From Platycnemis pennipes (taxonomy: Eukaryota; Arthropoda; Insecta; Odonata; Platycnemididae), in the NCBI GenBank assembly GCA_933228895.1, contig OW121854.1, positions 90,634,609-90,698,608 of the forward strand: 64,000 nt of DNA, written 5' to 3'. A program made the position numbers and the translations under genes. The notes below the pieces were generated by a model that ran no database searches, was not told where the DNA came from, and saw only the letters and a program-made list of their open reading frames with translations. This document shows positions 11,206 through 23,494 of the stretch, piece by piece (position 1 is the first letter of the stretch; each line of letters opens with the position of its first letter).

Positions 11206-14200
11206 GTGATTACTTCTCCCCATTTACTCACGTATATTTTATGGCGCGATATATCTCGGCTGCTGGTCGTCTTCACCGAAAAAATAAAAAAGTGGAAATT
11301 TATACGAACGGATGAAAGTAATTGTGTCGAAAAATACAATTAGAATAAATCGTAATGTCTTATCAATACTTATTTGTCTTAATTGGTGCGTCAAAAGATA
11401 CAAACAAATAATTTGGATGCGCCCAATTTATATCTATAAGTAGTTTTCGGAGTACTGCCTTTTTCTTTCATTTTATTGAGTTCACCTTGGAAGACGGGGA
11501 ATTTCGGAGAAAATGATGTGGGTGGCAAGATAAAAGGGTGAAGGACGAATTTGAAATGGCTGGGCTAAGGAACATTCCAAGTGTGAGATTGGGATACTGA
11601 GACGGAATTTATGCTAATACGAGTGGAAGCCGACGAACGGAAGGAGGTCCTGGAAATCGGGGTGATGAAATGGACGGGAAAGGTTTGAGTGGGAAAAATG
11701 AAGTCTGCTGAGTGGTTGAGCATGGAAGCTGGTACTTCCTTCTGCTTTCATAGAAAAAATACCTCTTTTTCTTATGATAAAAAAAACTCATTTTTTAGGG
11801 TCACAAAAAATGAATAAAGAAGTTCTTCCTGACGCTATGAGAATCAATTAGAAATTTTGCTTAGAAAAATCATAGCTGGGTAAAAGGTTGCGTTCCAAAT
11901 ATACTATTTCTTTTCTGTCCTGATTTTCCTCCCGTGCCTGTCTCAAAACGACTTCTATAAGATGGTTTGCTGAAAAAATTAGTGATGAGACCAGTTTTAT
12001 TCTGGCCGAAACCTCAGATTTCTTGTGTGATTGCTTTAGTTCACGGCCTTTAGTTGGAGATTTCGGCGTCAGCAGCGCCGGAGCCACGTATTCAAACCTT
12101 TAAACCCATAGTTCAATACAACACTTGTGCTGTAGGGTTGTTGATGTGAAATGATCAAACCAAATTAAAAAACTTCAACTTTTGGAATTTTCAAAATCTT
12201 CTTTCCGTATGCGTTCGCGATAATTTGTCACTCGTTTAGCACCAATACCACCACGTTTCGTCTTAACGCAATTTTCGAAACTTTATTTGCAATTATTTTG
12301 TTCAACAATATCAATGCTGTTATGGTATATTATGTGGATAGTAAATGAATTCATAATTTCAATGATTCCTAACTCAATTTCTATTACATCGAAGCCCAGA
12401 GATATATAATTAATTTTAGCATGCACTGAGTGGCGAATAAGTGCTTATTTCTTCCACCACTCGCTCCGTGCTTGCTGTAGCAATAGCATATTGACGTTTT
12501 GCAATCTATGACGTTCGTTTTCCGTTGTTCAACTGGTGTGTCGTATAACCGTTCATGTTTTTTGGTTAAGAAAAAATTGCATTTTCAAATGCTACATGTA
12601 AACGTATCGCTCTATTTTCTGTTCGATGTGGCCTAAAGCTGACCTGAAAGATAAGACGCCGGAAAGTGAAAATTGACCTCTAAATACTTATAGCAATATA
12701 CTCATGGTTGTTTTTTCTCAATTACCTAATTGTGACTGCACATCATTGCGTTTTTATCCCTGATTTACTTCATTCAGTCATTTGCGGTGTTGCATTGTAA
12801 TTTCATGTAATAATACTGGTAGTACTTTATTATAGGGTATTATATATTATATTATATATTATATTATCTATTATAAATTGTTTATTAATAGTCCTTTTTT
12901 TACCTTCATTGGACCACCGTTTAGGAGTTTCTCTTTTTTGTGATGTTCATCCGAAAATGGTATTCGTATAAACCAGGATAAACGTTATTAAACGTTTAAC
13001 CTCTTCTATATTTTTTTCATTTCCCCATTGCCTTGCTGTTAAATAAAGCCAGCACCCAGACTTTTATGTATTTATTACACTAAATCATCCGGCATGGTTC
13101 TCTTGTTATCTATTCAAATCAAACAAATATAATTTTTGCCGTTCTTTTCTTCTTTTAGAAGTAGTTTTTTCTGAATATTTATTCAATAAAGGAAACCAGA
13201 AAATACTAAAATTGGGTTCATAAAGAGAGCTGTTTTTTAGAATGAATAAATATCATTATTTGGGCATATTATCTGTTCGATTCGCGGTATTTGTGTGAGA
13301 AATGAATTCAGCACGTCGAACGAAATGGGTACCTTTTAGCGGTGATTGGATCAGGAATGTTAGATTCCAAGCGGATTAATTTCTTTGTCCTCATGTCCAA
13401 CCACAGATAAAGCAGAAAGGGATTTATTGATCAACCTGGTAAAAGCTTCGAGGGGAATTTATTCTTTTGTCAAAAGAAACGGAAAAGGCGAATTCTCTTT
13501 AAGAATAATAACCAAAGGCCCAAATGACACGTGTTTCTTTTTCTCCTTCCCCAATTTGAACAACTGCTTTTTTGTAACTAACTTTTATATACTGACCGAG
13601 GCATTATTGAATTTGTACGGTAAACGCGAAATCCATTTGTAAGCATTTGGAATCAAAAGAATTTATCCCTGATTTGTTGTCATCTGATACGGTGTACTAA
13701 ACTAGTATACAAACGTGCATCTGATATTGACTTCGGATACATTACCGTTCTCTTTAGAGTCAACATCAATCCGATGAAATGCCATGCTTTGTATGTTTAT
13801 GTCCTATTTAATCTTGGGATGGTGGAAATGTAATCATTTCCGATCGTTGAAAGGCAAAGACTCGAAAATTGGACAACATGTTGCCCCAAGCATTCAAGTT
13901 GATACAAAAGGGTAAACAATACTGCATACTAATTACAGGGTAAAATAGGCTCTAAATACTAGAGCACTGTAACAAATGGCTGAGGTAAAGATGCAGATCA
14001 CCATTGGTAGTTTTAAAGATGCCGAATTATTCAAAGATAATCTATTATAAAACATTGCGGCAAGTTCGTTATAATTAATTTGTTTCAAACGCAAGTTAAC
14101 TTCCCTCCTTCAACATTCTGAAATTGGAAATAAACGCAATCTTCAACCATCTATATTCATCTCCTTGGTGTATTAGAATTCTATTAATTCCAATTTCGAC

Positions 14201-14560
14201 CCGAAGAAATTAATCCCCCAAAACTCAAAAACTGAATTCGTGTACTGATTAATCTCCTTTTCAATTTATTCTTATCTCTTATGTAAATCTTCGTTGGCAT
14301 GCCTTGAAACAATGATAAATCAACTCTAACGAATGACATTATAATATTATCCTGAAAGGTATTTATCTATGGCCAGGGATAACAGCTCTAACCTTGCAAA
14401 ACATTTTAGTCGATTCAATCATCGTTATAAATCAGCAATTCTAAAATAAGTTTAAAGAAGCTCTCCATTCAATTTTTCTACCATCCAAACTCTTCTTTAA
14501 ATAATTTTACATAATTCTCTTTTATATATATTCATATTTTCTTTCACATGCACAACTACT
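11205..14560. other. AT-rich stretch; one AT tandem tract, otherwise nothing recognised
   Basis: At about 12838-12886 there is a local tandem of ATTATATATTAT-like units. The 85-codon frame at 13385-13642 has no motif. No repeat family or RNA gene was recognised. Confidence 0.4.
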
Positions 14561-14599
14561 TGAACTAAATATTTCACGCAAATCATTTTTTTCCAAACT

Positions 14600-15060
14600 C
14601 CTCATTCAATTTTACCTTGAGGGCTGTCTTCAACACTCCATCGTGTCTTAAAATATGGTTAATTTGAATTCATAGCCTTCTCTTTTTAAAGTACCCAGAA
14701 GACTTCTCTTTCCTCCCACTCTTCTTGGGACTTCTCCGTTTGTCACTCAGTTGGTCCACTTAATCTCTTGAATCATAACTTATTGAATGCGTCCTGCTAT
14801 AGGTTCTCTGCTGCTATAACAATGAATGCCTCACTTTCGTGAAGAAGCATGCTCCAGATGTAAGTTCTAATTAACTGTTTTCTTACTTCGAAGGCTGAAT
14901 TTCCCGCGTCGAATAGATTCTAATTTTGATAGAATGCCCTCTTCGTCTCGGTTATTCTACTGGATAGCTCTTTCTACCTTCGCCCATCTTTAGTCAATCG
15001 GCTTCCCAAAGAGTAAATACCCCTCATTTCCCTATCCTTTTGTTTCCTGAGTTTAATATT
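14600..15060 (-). pseudogene. Non-LTR retrotransposon reverse transcriptase, decayed C-terminal region
   Basis: The minus-strand translation, with several stops and a frame change, reads in order ELSSRITETKRAFYQN, NLFDAGNS, EVRKQLIRTYIWSMLLHESE, then AENL*DAFNKL. This is the post-catalytic 'thumb' block of insect non-LTR reverse transcriptases (typically '...RIA..K.AF..K..L......ELRKR..K.YVWSV.LYG.E.W'). Downstream, a degenerate 'HIL RHDGV LKTAL' block corresponds to the RHDGL block of the 3.6-kb remnant. The copy is clearly inactive. A SINE-B copy lies immediately upstream of it in the minus direction. Confidence 0.75.
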
Positions 15061-15086
15061 GATCTGCGCCGCACCTCTCCTTTATA

Positions 15087-15312
15087 TGGGTGGAGAGAAA
15101 CCCGGAGTCGGCATAAGCCTGCTCTTGACAAAAGCCGCCAAGGAGACAACGTTTTAATGTCCCTTTCTACTGACGGAATATTGAACTCGAATGCTCTTCA
15201 TAAAGTACTCAAATAGAGGCCGGTTTACTGATGAAAAATATCTTCCAATGCTGGAATTCGGACCCTAGCCCCCTAGATATTTTCCTCTCCTACTGAATAC
15301 CTTAGTATTCTT
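15087..15312 (-). repeat. SINE-B copy, minus strand
   Basis: The minus strand ends in CTCCGGGTTTCTCTCCACCC at 15087 and contains GTCAAGAGCAGGCTTATGCC, GAGCATTCGAGTTCAATATT and the TATTTGAGTACTTTATG block in the order expected. The tRNA-like head is poorly preserved. Confidence 0.7.
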
Positions 15313-18120
15313 TCACAGACCTTCCAGTGATAGCAGGACAATATCTTTTGTATAGTAACTTACGGTACGAAATTACGTTAAAAATATTTTAATGGAGAGG
15401 TTATTTTACAACGTTTGATACATTCTCTTACGATTCCGATACCTCTTTCCACTTGCAGCGCCAAAATTCGTCTGTTTGAAATTACACCTTGCTTCCCGTC
15501 TACTCTGATGTGACTAATACTTTACGCATTATTAACTACCGTATATAATATATTTCCCAGCTGTCTTGGCTATTATTTGAGGGGTCTATTATAAACAGTA
15601 ATAATTATTGTCATTTAGGCTAGGTGCGTATTTTGCCTGAGAAAGCAATGAGGGAAAGGCAGGTGAACAAGGATTTTCTGGAGTTGGTAGGGGAGGAAAA
15701 GGAGTATATTTGGGTAATTAGGAAAAGCAGAGGGACTGGATGAATCCATTTATATGGGGTGAGTACATGTTAAATGAGTATCGGAACGAATTTTGGGTAA
15801 GATGGGTTGAGGAAGGAAGAAAACGGGACCTTCAGATTGAACCAATGAATATAAAAAACCCTGTCGATTCCACAACTTTCGTTAAAAAAACACGAACGGT
15901 CTCGTCACACAGTGAACATCATCATCACTTGATGGTACCTATGGGATGAGATTGCTCGTGCCTTTTTATTAAAATCTATGGAAATAATAGTTTTTAATAT
16001 TTATAACCATCAAATTTCAAGGGGTTGTGCCTGAATCTATAGAATTTGTACAAAATGATGAGAGGTGGTAAGTATATCGAGTGTAAGGTTGAAGTTATGT
16101 TAAAGATAGGAGTTTGGTTAAGAATTTCATGTCCACTTAATCTTTCTTCAGCGATATATCACTAGTAATAAAAGTAATGGGACAACTGAATGAGATGGAG
16201 AGGAACCTAGCATTGATATTATGCAATTTTTTATGGAATTCACCACGGTTTATCGTCCTGGGCGGAGTTCGGAACTTGCAGTGACCTCTATATCAAGCTC
16301 AACTTTCCTAATTCCTCAAGAATCTTGTTACCCAGAAAGTTAGACTGAGTATTACAATATTTTTTTTCCGCAAAAGTAGCATTAGCATATTTTGATTTTA
16401 TTTTCCTTTTTATCTAAATGTTATATTCTTTTTACTATTGTCATTAATTCCATATTTTTTAAGAATAAGCTCTAATAAAACAGCCTTCTTCGCAAGTGGC
16501 ATCGCGTTTTCAATAAGTAATGAAAACATTAGCAAAATCTATGTTGTCTCTTCGAATTTCAATACCTTTTCAGATTCAAATTGTTTCAGTTCCCAATGAG
16601 AAGTTTTATATCAGGCAAGGAAGATTTTTCTTTTTTTGTGAGCAGTTAAAATATTCGTCAAACACACATTTATTTACGGTAGAATCGGAATTTTCATCAT
16701 CACCATATTTCAGTTTATCAACTTGTTATGTGAGGTTAAGGTGAGGATCTGAGCAAACTTTCAGGAATATTGTCAAAAATTAGTCTGAGTGGAGGATATA
16801 ATGAAACCAGTGAGGGAATAGGTGAAGCCAATTTTTCTGCTTCAATTATGCTTCAATTGACCTAATTACGATAAAAATCAAAACCTTCAATCATTGTCGT
16901 TCATTAATTCAGCTATGTGCTGATTAACTAGCTGCGCAAAGCACTTTGATACACTTCGGCGATCGCTACACATTGGTGTTTGTCAAATATTCCGAGGATA
17001 ATCAAGTGTCTTTTGTGTTAACCGCTCGAGAAACGCTGTTCGAACACATTTCCGAGTCCACTGGTGGTGTAGAGTTCGGAGATTTTCGGAGTAACAGCCG
17101 ATAAATGCAAATATCACGCACCGAAACAGTACTTGGATAGCAAGTATGTTTGTTTTTGAGCACAGGTTCCCTTCAATGCTCCCAAGCATGGAGCTGAACA
17201 TTGTGTATTTGCGAAAGATCACCTCATAGGAAGGTGTATGTGCGTTGATCAGAGGTATTCCAATGGATTTGAGAGTGGTGGAGAAAACTTTTTGGATAGA
17301 AATGTAGGTATAATACAATGAGAAGCTTGAGGGTTTTTTTATATTTTCTACAAATTTAATAATAAAAACTATAGTTTGCCCGAAAGATGAAATGTTGAAT
17401 ATTTATTTTTGTTAGTTGTTTTAGAGTATACATGCATGCTGAGGATAACGTGATGCATTATTTACTGGCGTCGAGGATGAGGTTGTTTCTCCGAAATAAG
17501 TCGCTAAAATTTTCAGAGCGTTATGATTATTATATATATATTCCCCTAAAGGAATGTTGCCTGCAATACTATAATGCATGCACTGTAATTGCCGAAAAGG
17601 CTCCAATGCAATGAAGTGTGATTAGCTTGCTTCTTACTCCTAGCAATATCGTTTTCCAGGTTGTTTCTCAAAACAGGGTGTGTGAACGGCACCAGCAAGT
17701 ATGGTTTATTAATCCCGTGGTTTACATTATCGTACATTCTGTTATATGACTCGAACCTAACCAAACCTAACCTCGAATTTTAAAAATTGTGCTAGAGCTC
17801 TAAACATGGATGTCAACCATTTCTCACTGTGATAAATGCACACTTATATTCTTTTTAAAACATCTAAGTTTTTTCATCTTAAGTGCTGAAAAATGCATCT
17901 TATAAATACATATCAAAGGAAAAGTAAACGAGGAACTACTGCAACGAGATATTTCATTTGTACGTGGCTGACTATCCTACATTTTTCTCCACCTTTTTGC
18001 GGGTGTAGCGCGCGTTATTTGTACAAAATTAAAGTATCAACATTGCAGCCTAAAATAAAGCAATTAAAACGTTGCGCAAATAGTAATTTTTGGCATGCAT
18101 CCATAAAAATTTAGGATCTA
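15312..18120. other. Unassigned stretch, mostly AT-rich
   Basis: No repeat copy or exon was recognised. A 111-codon minus frame at 16983-17318 and a shorter overlapping plus frame have no recognisable motif. At 17755-17774 there is a short run of CCTAACC-type telomere-like units. Confidence 0.4.
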
Positions 18121-18129
18121 ATGGAAACC

Positions 18130-18930
18130 CTTTTTTGCGTTGTTCGTCATCGACATTCCTCTAGCTTGAATCCACACTGCAATTTGCAGCCACTAAAGAT
18201 GAACATCATGAGACCGACGAGTACTCACGCCTTAAACCCGTCCCACGGAGCAAAACACTCCCCGAAATTCCAGCCTAGGTTTTTTCCCCCCTACAATAGC
18301 CGAGGATGCACTCGGTCCGTTAATTAGGAGTCCGCTGTGGGTCTCACCGGGGAAGGGAAAGCCTCAGAACAGCGCCATGGTCTGAACTCGAGGGTAGGAC
18401 AAGAAGGCACTTGGCCCGGGGATGCTCTTTCCACCTCGCGAGGGTTTATTAAAAATACCCGCGGCGTCCGAAACTATTTCCTCGTCCGCTTCCACCAACG
18501 ATGCATCCCGTCCCGCCAGACGGATAACGCTTTTGCAGTCACGAAATTCATCAGTGGTGCAGGTGGGGTGATACTCAGTGGCTGTGTGTTTTTGGACTCG
18601 AACAAACAGATGTCCCCGCGAAATGAGATTCCCGCGAAATCCAGGTCAGGGAGACTTCCCCCTCTAATTGGTGCTCCAGACGATTCCAACCGCCGCCCAA
18701 CCACTCCTCCCTCATCCCCCGACGAATTAAGGCCGCGCGCGTGCGCAGGTTTTCGCCTTCTTCCGAATTCAAGGGCTCTTAATAGAGGTCACCTCTGGTG
18801 CCGGTTGAGTACAAACATAATCCTCAACCCGTTTCAACATGAGCGTAAAATAGGATTTAAAATCGGGGGGGTGGGATATGATTGTGCAAAATTGCCGCTT
18901 TGCTCATGCTCTACCAATTGATATTCTGTT
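18130..18930. other. GC-rich patch with a 194-codon frame, unassigned
   Basis: This is one of the most GC- and CpG-rich parts of the window. A 194-codon plus frame (18337-18921, non-ATG start) covers it, with a 76-codon minus frame in its shadow. The product is rich in Arg, Ser and Pro with no recognised domain, as expected from translated GC-rich non-coding DNA. It could be a CpG-rich regulatory region; I cannot show a transcript. Confidence 0.3.
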
Positions 18931-19029
18931 CCGTGCGCCCCGTAAATGATGTGATTGAATAGAAAATCCCTCTCTACAAGAAAATGTTTAGCTTGGTATG
19001 AAGTCAGTTTCCTCTCTGAATTAATTACC

Positions 19030-19112
19030 TAATAGGTTCAAGAGCCCCATCCCTTCCATTCCTAATCTTATACCTTTCCTCCCGGTCTGAAGCGCCTATT
19101 AGTGCGGAAGCA
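19030..19112 (+). repeat. SINE-B tail fragment
   Basis: CCTTTCCTCCCGGTCTGAAG followed by CGCCTATTAGTGCGG matches the far 3' tail of the 2.9-kb SINE-B (TCTTCCGGCGTGAAGCGCC, then TTTAAGTGCG). No other part of the element is present. Confidence 0.5.
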
Positions 19113-19826
19113 GACTTGAAAACACCCATGATAATTACTTAATAGTAGATAATACATACGTCTCAGTTGTTTTTGATGACAACATTTTTAAAATGTCGTA
19201 TTTTTCCAACATTTACATGGATTTATTGTTAAACCCCATCACCTTCTTTTTAAAAATCCTCAGTAATTCGGCATCCATTCATCACTCTGTTGTTGATAGC
19301 AAAAATAAATTAAAGTTTACCCATTGATGTTATGAGTGCCTTTTATTTGGATCTAATTAGGTGTTTAATTACATAAATGGCACTTGATTTGTGAAAATTT
19401 ATGAACAAATTCAAATTCTCGTTACCACCCAATATAACCTCTTTTTCTGCTTCGAGCCCATTTCTCCCAATATATTAAATTAGTAATATACTTGACTCTT
19501 TATCGTTTGCATCCCTCTCCACTCAACCTACCTGTTCTATTTTTTTCATTAACCTTATTAATATAATCACCATTCACGTCATTTGCATTATCTCCGTTAT
19601 TACCCTCTGAAGTAAAAATTATATCACTCCACTCCAGGGTTTCCCAACTCGTAGTATATTATCAATATTCCCGGGATTTCTAATTTTGAAACAAAAGGTT
19701 TGTAGGTCTCACAAGCTAAGAGTTTTAGGACTTTTTTGGGCAGGGGTACAGCGAGGTCACAAAAGATTATTTCTCATTGCAAAGTCTAATGTCTCACGTT
19801 TAGTTTAAATGTAGTGTAAAGAATGC
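19113..19826. other. AT-rich stretch, nothing recognised
   Basis: No repeat, RNA or coding signal was recognised between the SINE-B tail fragment and the long hairpin. Confidence 0.4.
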
Positions 19827-20003
19827 GTGGTATCGGTAAAATGCATAATTTTTACAATTCCACAATATAAAATAACACTGGCACGACCCGGGTTTCAGTG
19901 CATGAGCTCCATCTCCACCACCTGAAACCCGGGTCGTGCCAGTGCTATTTTATACTGTGGTATTGTAAAAGTTATACATTTTATTGATAAAATGTCATAC
20001 CAC
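19827..20003. repeat. Long imperfect hairpin (foldback element) with GAAACCCGGGTCGT core
   Basis: Arms 19827-19898 and 19922-20003 are reverse complements with a 23-nt loop. The inner ~40 bp of each arm are almost perfect (CTGAAACCCGGGTCGTGCCA on one side); the outer part carries small differences, including a roughly 10-nt insertion in the right arm. The innermost core GAAACCCGGGTCGT is identical to that of the hairpin at 58.6 kb, while the distal arm sequences differ. This points to a shared family rather than chance palindromes. The likely origin is two PLE-type terminal repeats in head-to-head orientation. Confidence 0.75.
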
Positions 20004-20239
20004 CAAGTCACTAGTGATCTTGTTTTACTTGTACGTGGTAACGGGTAATTTACTAAAATCCAAGAAGGCACGAGGAACCCCTACATTATTGTGAAGCAAA
20101 TTATTACTTCGACTTTGCAATAATCTTTTCTCGGCTCTTTACTAGACGCGAGAAAGTGTATAGGTTGCGGGAGAAGAACGAAGTTTTCCTGAAACTCGTT
20201 TCCGCAAGCAGAGGAGTCAAAATAACGAGCTTTCCTTCC

Positions 20240-20735
20240 ATGTCAAAGTTTATTGGAGGCTTTTCTTGCGCATTTCATCCTGGCACCTCGCCAAGTCGTT
20301 GTTAATAATAAGTTTTTTCCCTCCTTTCCCCCCCGTACTCATCATTCATGGGCCTTCGGGTCCTGTTCTTTATTCTACGGGCGCGCAGCTTTTCACTTCC
20401 TGTGGGGCCCTTTCACTCCCATCGGCCTTTCTCCCAACTTTCATCATCATCTCACCTCACCGTACCCCTCCTCAGTCGACTCCATTTTTCCGATCATAAA
20501 TAAACCGGTCCATATAAGTCGACCGCGATCGTTTTGCCGGGACAAACAGTAGGGAGGGGGTGTCCCTCTCCCTTCCCCTCACCCCCCCTCCCCTTAAGCT
20601 TTTACCCACAATTCCCTCACACCAATTCCCCCCTAACGACGATGCGGTCACGAAGATTCCATCAACGCATCGATATGCTGCGATTGCACACACACTACGC
20701 CAAAGGCTGGCGTCTACCAACTCCATGAATGCATG
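20240..20735. other. C-rich/pyrimidine-rich patch, unassigned
   Basis: Contains C-runs and CCCCTCC-type tracts (20560-20640) with overlapping open frames on both strands, none with a recognisable motif. A small 10-bp inverted repeat (ATATAGTTGA / TCAACTATAT) lies just beyond, near 20831-20858. Confidence 0.3.
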
Positions 20736-20739
20736 AATG

Positions 20740-21605
20740 TGCGATATTTCGGTGCATCAACTGCAGCTTTTCTTTTTCTTCAATTGCACTTTTTTCTTGT
20801 TTACAGATACTCAATTATACGATTGAATTGATATAGTTGATGATACTCAACTATATGCGATTTAAAATGAAGTCGATGTGCTGACTATGTATCGACTGTT
20901 AAGAATATTTTTCGGTCGCATCGAGATTATCTTTATCGTGCTGACGGTATTTATCGTTCATATTGGTGCCCATAACAATCGTTTACATCAGTCTATATAC
21001 GAACTCCCTCATAAATACTTTTATACATAATCTTCTAACATGTACTGTGATAAAATTGATTTATGTCAACAAAAATGTCTCTTTTGTAAATTGATAAATG
21101 ATATAGTTTATTGATATGTTTCGAGATTTCTGCTAAATTCAATGGATTTAATGTGTTTTGTATTTTATTCTTTTTTTGTACTGTTTGCCCTGTAATTATT
21201 ATGTTGGGAAAAAATTAAACTCTATAAATAAATACATAAGCATAGGCACTAGATATATCGGATCCGTCATTTTATTCAAAAATCGACGCAATTTTAGTTT
21301 TTTCTGATTTCCATTAAGTTAATCCTCACCATCCACTTTTCCTATATAGTTGCTCAGTACTCATGTAGAAATCATTTTACAAATTTCGTATAAATTTTTT
21401 TAAATCAATCTGACAATGATTATCGCTCGCATAAATGCCGATGGTCATTGTATACACCGCCTTATCTATAAAATATCGCACCAGTTGCATCGATTCCTTC
21501 AAAGTATTTATGCTGTCCGAATCGATTTGTGAAATGTAGTTGTCACGTTAGTGGTCATATCACACAGCCCTGAATTGTTAATGTGTCCGCCTAATGTTGC
21601 CTAGT
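20740..21605. other. AT-rich stretch, nothing recognised
   Basis: No repeat, RNA or coding signal was recognised apart from the short inverted repeat near 20.84 kb. Confidence 0.4.
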
Positions 21606-21903
21606 ATTGGGTTCGTTTACCATATTTTTACTGTCGGATCTGATAGCGCTTGTAAAATAAAAATACCCGTATTTTTCCGTTTTTTGAACCGTCAATTATT
21701 TCTCGAGTTATAAGCGGCGAAAAACTGATGCTTTTAACCCTTTTGGAAAAGTGGGCAAGGAGCAACCTCTGACGTCATTGACTTCGTCCAATCACAACTG
21801 AGCCCGCGAAGATACATCGCCTTATCGCAATGGGGGGGGGGACACAGCTGACTCTGCCAATAGGAGCAGTTGCGACAGCATATGTTCGAGCAGACCTTCC
21901 GAG
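21606..21903 (+). repeat. ~300-bp interspersed repeat, copy 2
   Basis: This is the second copy of the 7210-7508 repeat in the same orientation. It shares the landmarks ACCCGTATTTTTCCG, CTCGAGTTATAAGC, GGAAAAGTGGG, GACTTCGTCCAATCACAACT and ACCTTCCGAG. The sequence outside the shared block is unrelated, so this is a dispersed element rather than a segmental duplication. Confidence 0.8.
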
Positions 21904-22252
21904 TTCCTTGATAAATCGGTATTTCCGATAAAAATACCGGTGTAGCTCCTTAAAAAAAGCACCCTGAAAGTATCCTTAATGTTTATGATAGAATCCTGGA
22001 TGCCTTTGGAAAAAAGGAGAAACTTCATCTCGTTATAAATTTAGTAGAAGTGAATTTCGAGTCCATGCATCACTATCCGTATGAACTCGAAAGTTTTATT
22101 GAAAAAATGATTGTGTTTTAATCTCAAGCAAGCGTTTTTACCACTGTTAATTTCTACAAAGAGAGCATAAAAGTAGCATATTACAACGGAAGCGATGGTT
22201 GAAATCATGTATTCAGTTACTCACAGGGGATTTGATAGTAAAAAATGTATCG

Positions 22253-22605
22253 GAGAATATTGTATTCAGCACACACGTAATTGTGGATATTTTTAATGCT
22301 TCAAATTAGCGAAGAGAGGAAACGGAAGTATCTCATGGCCTTTCCAATGTTCACGCAAAAAAAATCAATAGATAGTTTATTATTTCATCCAGCGAGTACT
22401 TGATGTGGACTTTTGATGCTAAAAATTGTTGGGCGGAAAAAAATCACCGCATCTCGTCGGCTTTTCCATATTTATTTCAAGGAAAAAATTGAATGGAGAA
22501 TTTATTATTTCATCCAGCACACACATATGTGGGTGTTGATGCTTCAAAACGGAGCAGAGAAGAAATGACACACCGTCTCATTGACTTTTCCATATTTATT
22601 CCCGC
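22253..22605 (+). repeat. Three degenerate ~120-bp tandem units
   Basis: Units begin at about 22253, 22371 and 22496 (spacing 118 and 125). Each carries GA(G/T)A(A/G)T-TATT near the start, then TTCATCCAGC(A/G) or TTCAGCACACAC, a TGTGG block, TTGATGCTTCAAAA-type sequence, CATCTCGT or TCTCAT, and CTTTTCCATATTTATT near the end. The units are well diverged, so the array is old. A 110-codon plus frame (22493-22825) starts inside the third unit and runs into the GC-rich patch; it has no recognisable motif. Confidence 0.65.
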
Positions 22606-23140
22606 CTCGTATCTTCACACCGGGCCTCAAAAATATTCCATCTCCGACTTCCGTTTCTGGCGTCCGTTTGATGTAAAAGGAGCGGTAGGGGGGGCTCACC
22701 ATTCTCGCCGATTGTCTTTTATTTATGGCGCCGATCCACCCCTCGAACTCTTGGCTGCTTTCAGAGCCTCCGGTAGTTTCCCTTCCAGGCGGTATTTGGC
22801 AGGGGGAGATCGGGAGACGCATTAAGCAAACATCGATTCCCGTAGTTCGATAGCCACGCCCACGCTGAAACTGACGACCAACCCTCTAACAACCCCACCA
22901 CACCCAACTTACCCCTAAAACCCTCCTCCTATTCCTCCCCCCTCCCCTCATCCCACACTCTCACCCTCCCACGGACGCCCACATAGGGAGAGTCTCGTAA
23001 CTTCTCGACAACGCCCCACACGATCGAAAGCAAACTCAACTCTCTCTCTCTTTCTTATTTTCACCTCCTCTCGTCTCCAACAAATGCCCTCCCATCTCCC
23101 AAATGCCCAAGGCCGTGTAATAAACTGATACGTCGGCTGC
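22606..23140. other. GC-rich patch with a strongly C-rich tract
   Basis: The plus strand from about 22856 to 22982 is very C-rich (ACCCCACC, CCTCCTCCTATTCCTCCCCCC), so the minus strand is G-rich and could form G-quadruplex-like structure. It is followed by a TCTCTCTCTCTC run at about 23041. No gene is recognised. Confidence 0.35.
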
Positions 23141-23494
23141 AATGATGCGGAATTATCGGCTGGAAAAATAAATATAAGGGTGGTGTGGGTTCCCGATATC
23201 CTTAACGGAAGGGGAACAAGGGTAATAGCTGAATGACAAAAGAATTACGATTTAATGAGAAAGCGCTATGTAGGCAGGAACCGTCTACTAAGACAGCGAG
23301 ATCTTTAAGTGAGTCACATTGTCATTACTCATCAATAGCCACGTCGATTATGACGAAAATTGCCAGGAATATTTCGGGTGTCCTTATGTATACGGTCTTT
23401 TACCGAGACATAGTCATCAGTGTTCATTAATCACAGGATTGGTTTAAGCCAACTGGCCACTCTACTTTTTTACAAGTACTTCTACTAAATACCT

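Noticed and set aside
12838..12890. Origin or attachment site in the AT tandem tract
   Set aside because: A simple AT-rich repeat is sufficient explanation; no structure or partner was seen.
16900..17320. Minus 111-codon and plus ~57-codon frames near 17 kb as exons
   Set aside because: Both are within the range of chance frames, show no recognised motif and lie opposite each other.
18337..18921. 194-codon plus-strand frame as a gene
   Set aside because: No ATG at its start, no recognisable domain, and it lies in GC-rich sequence where stops are rare in several frames.
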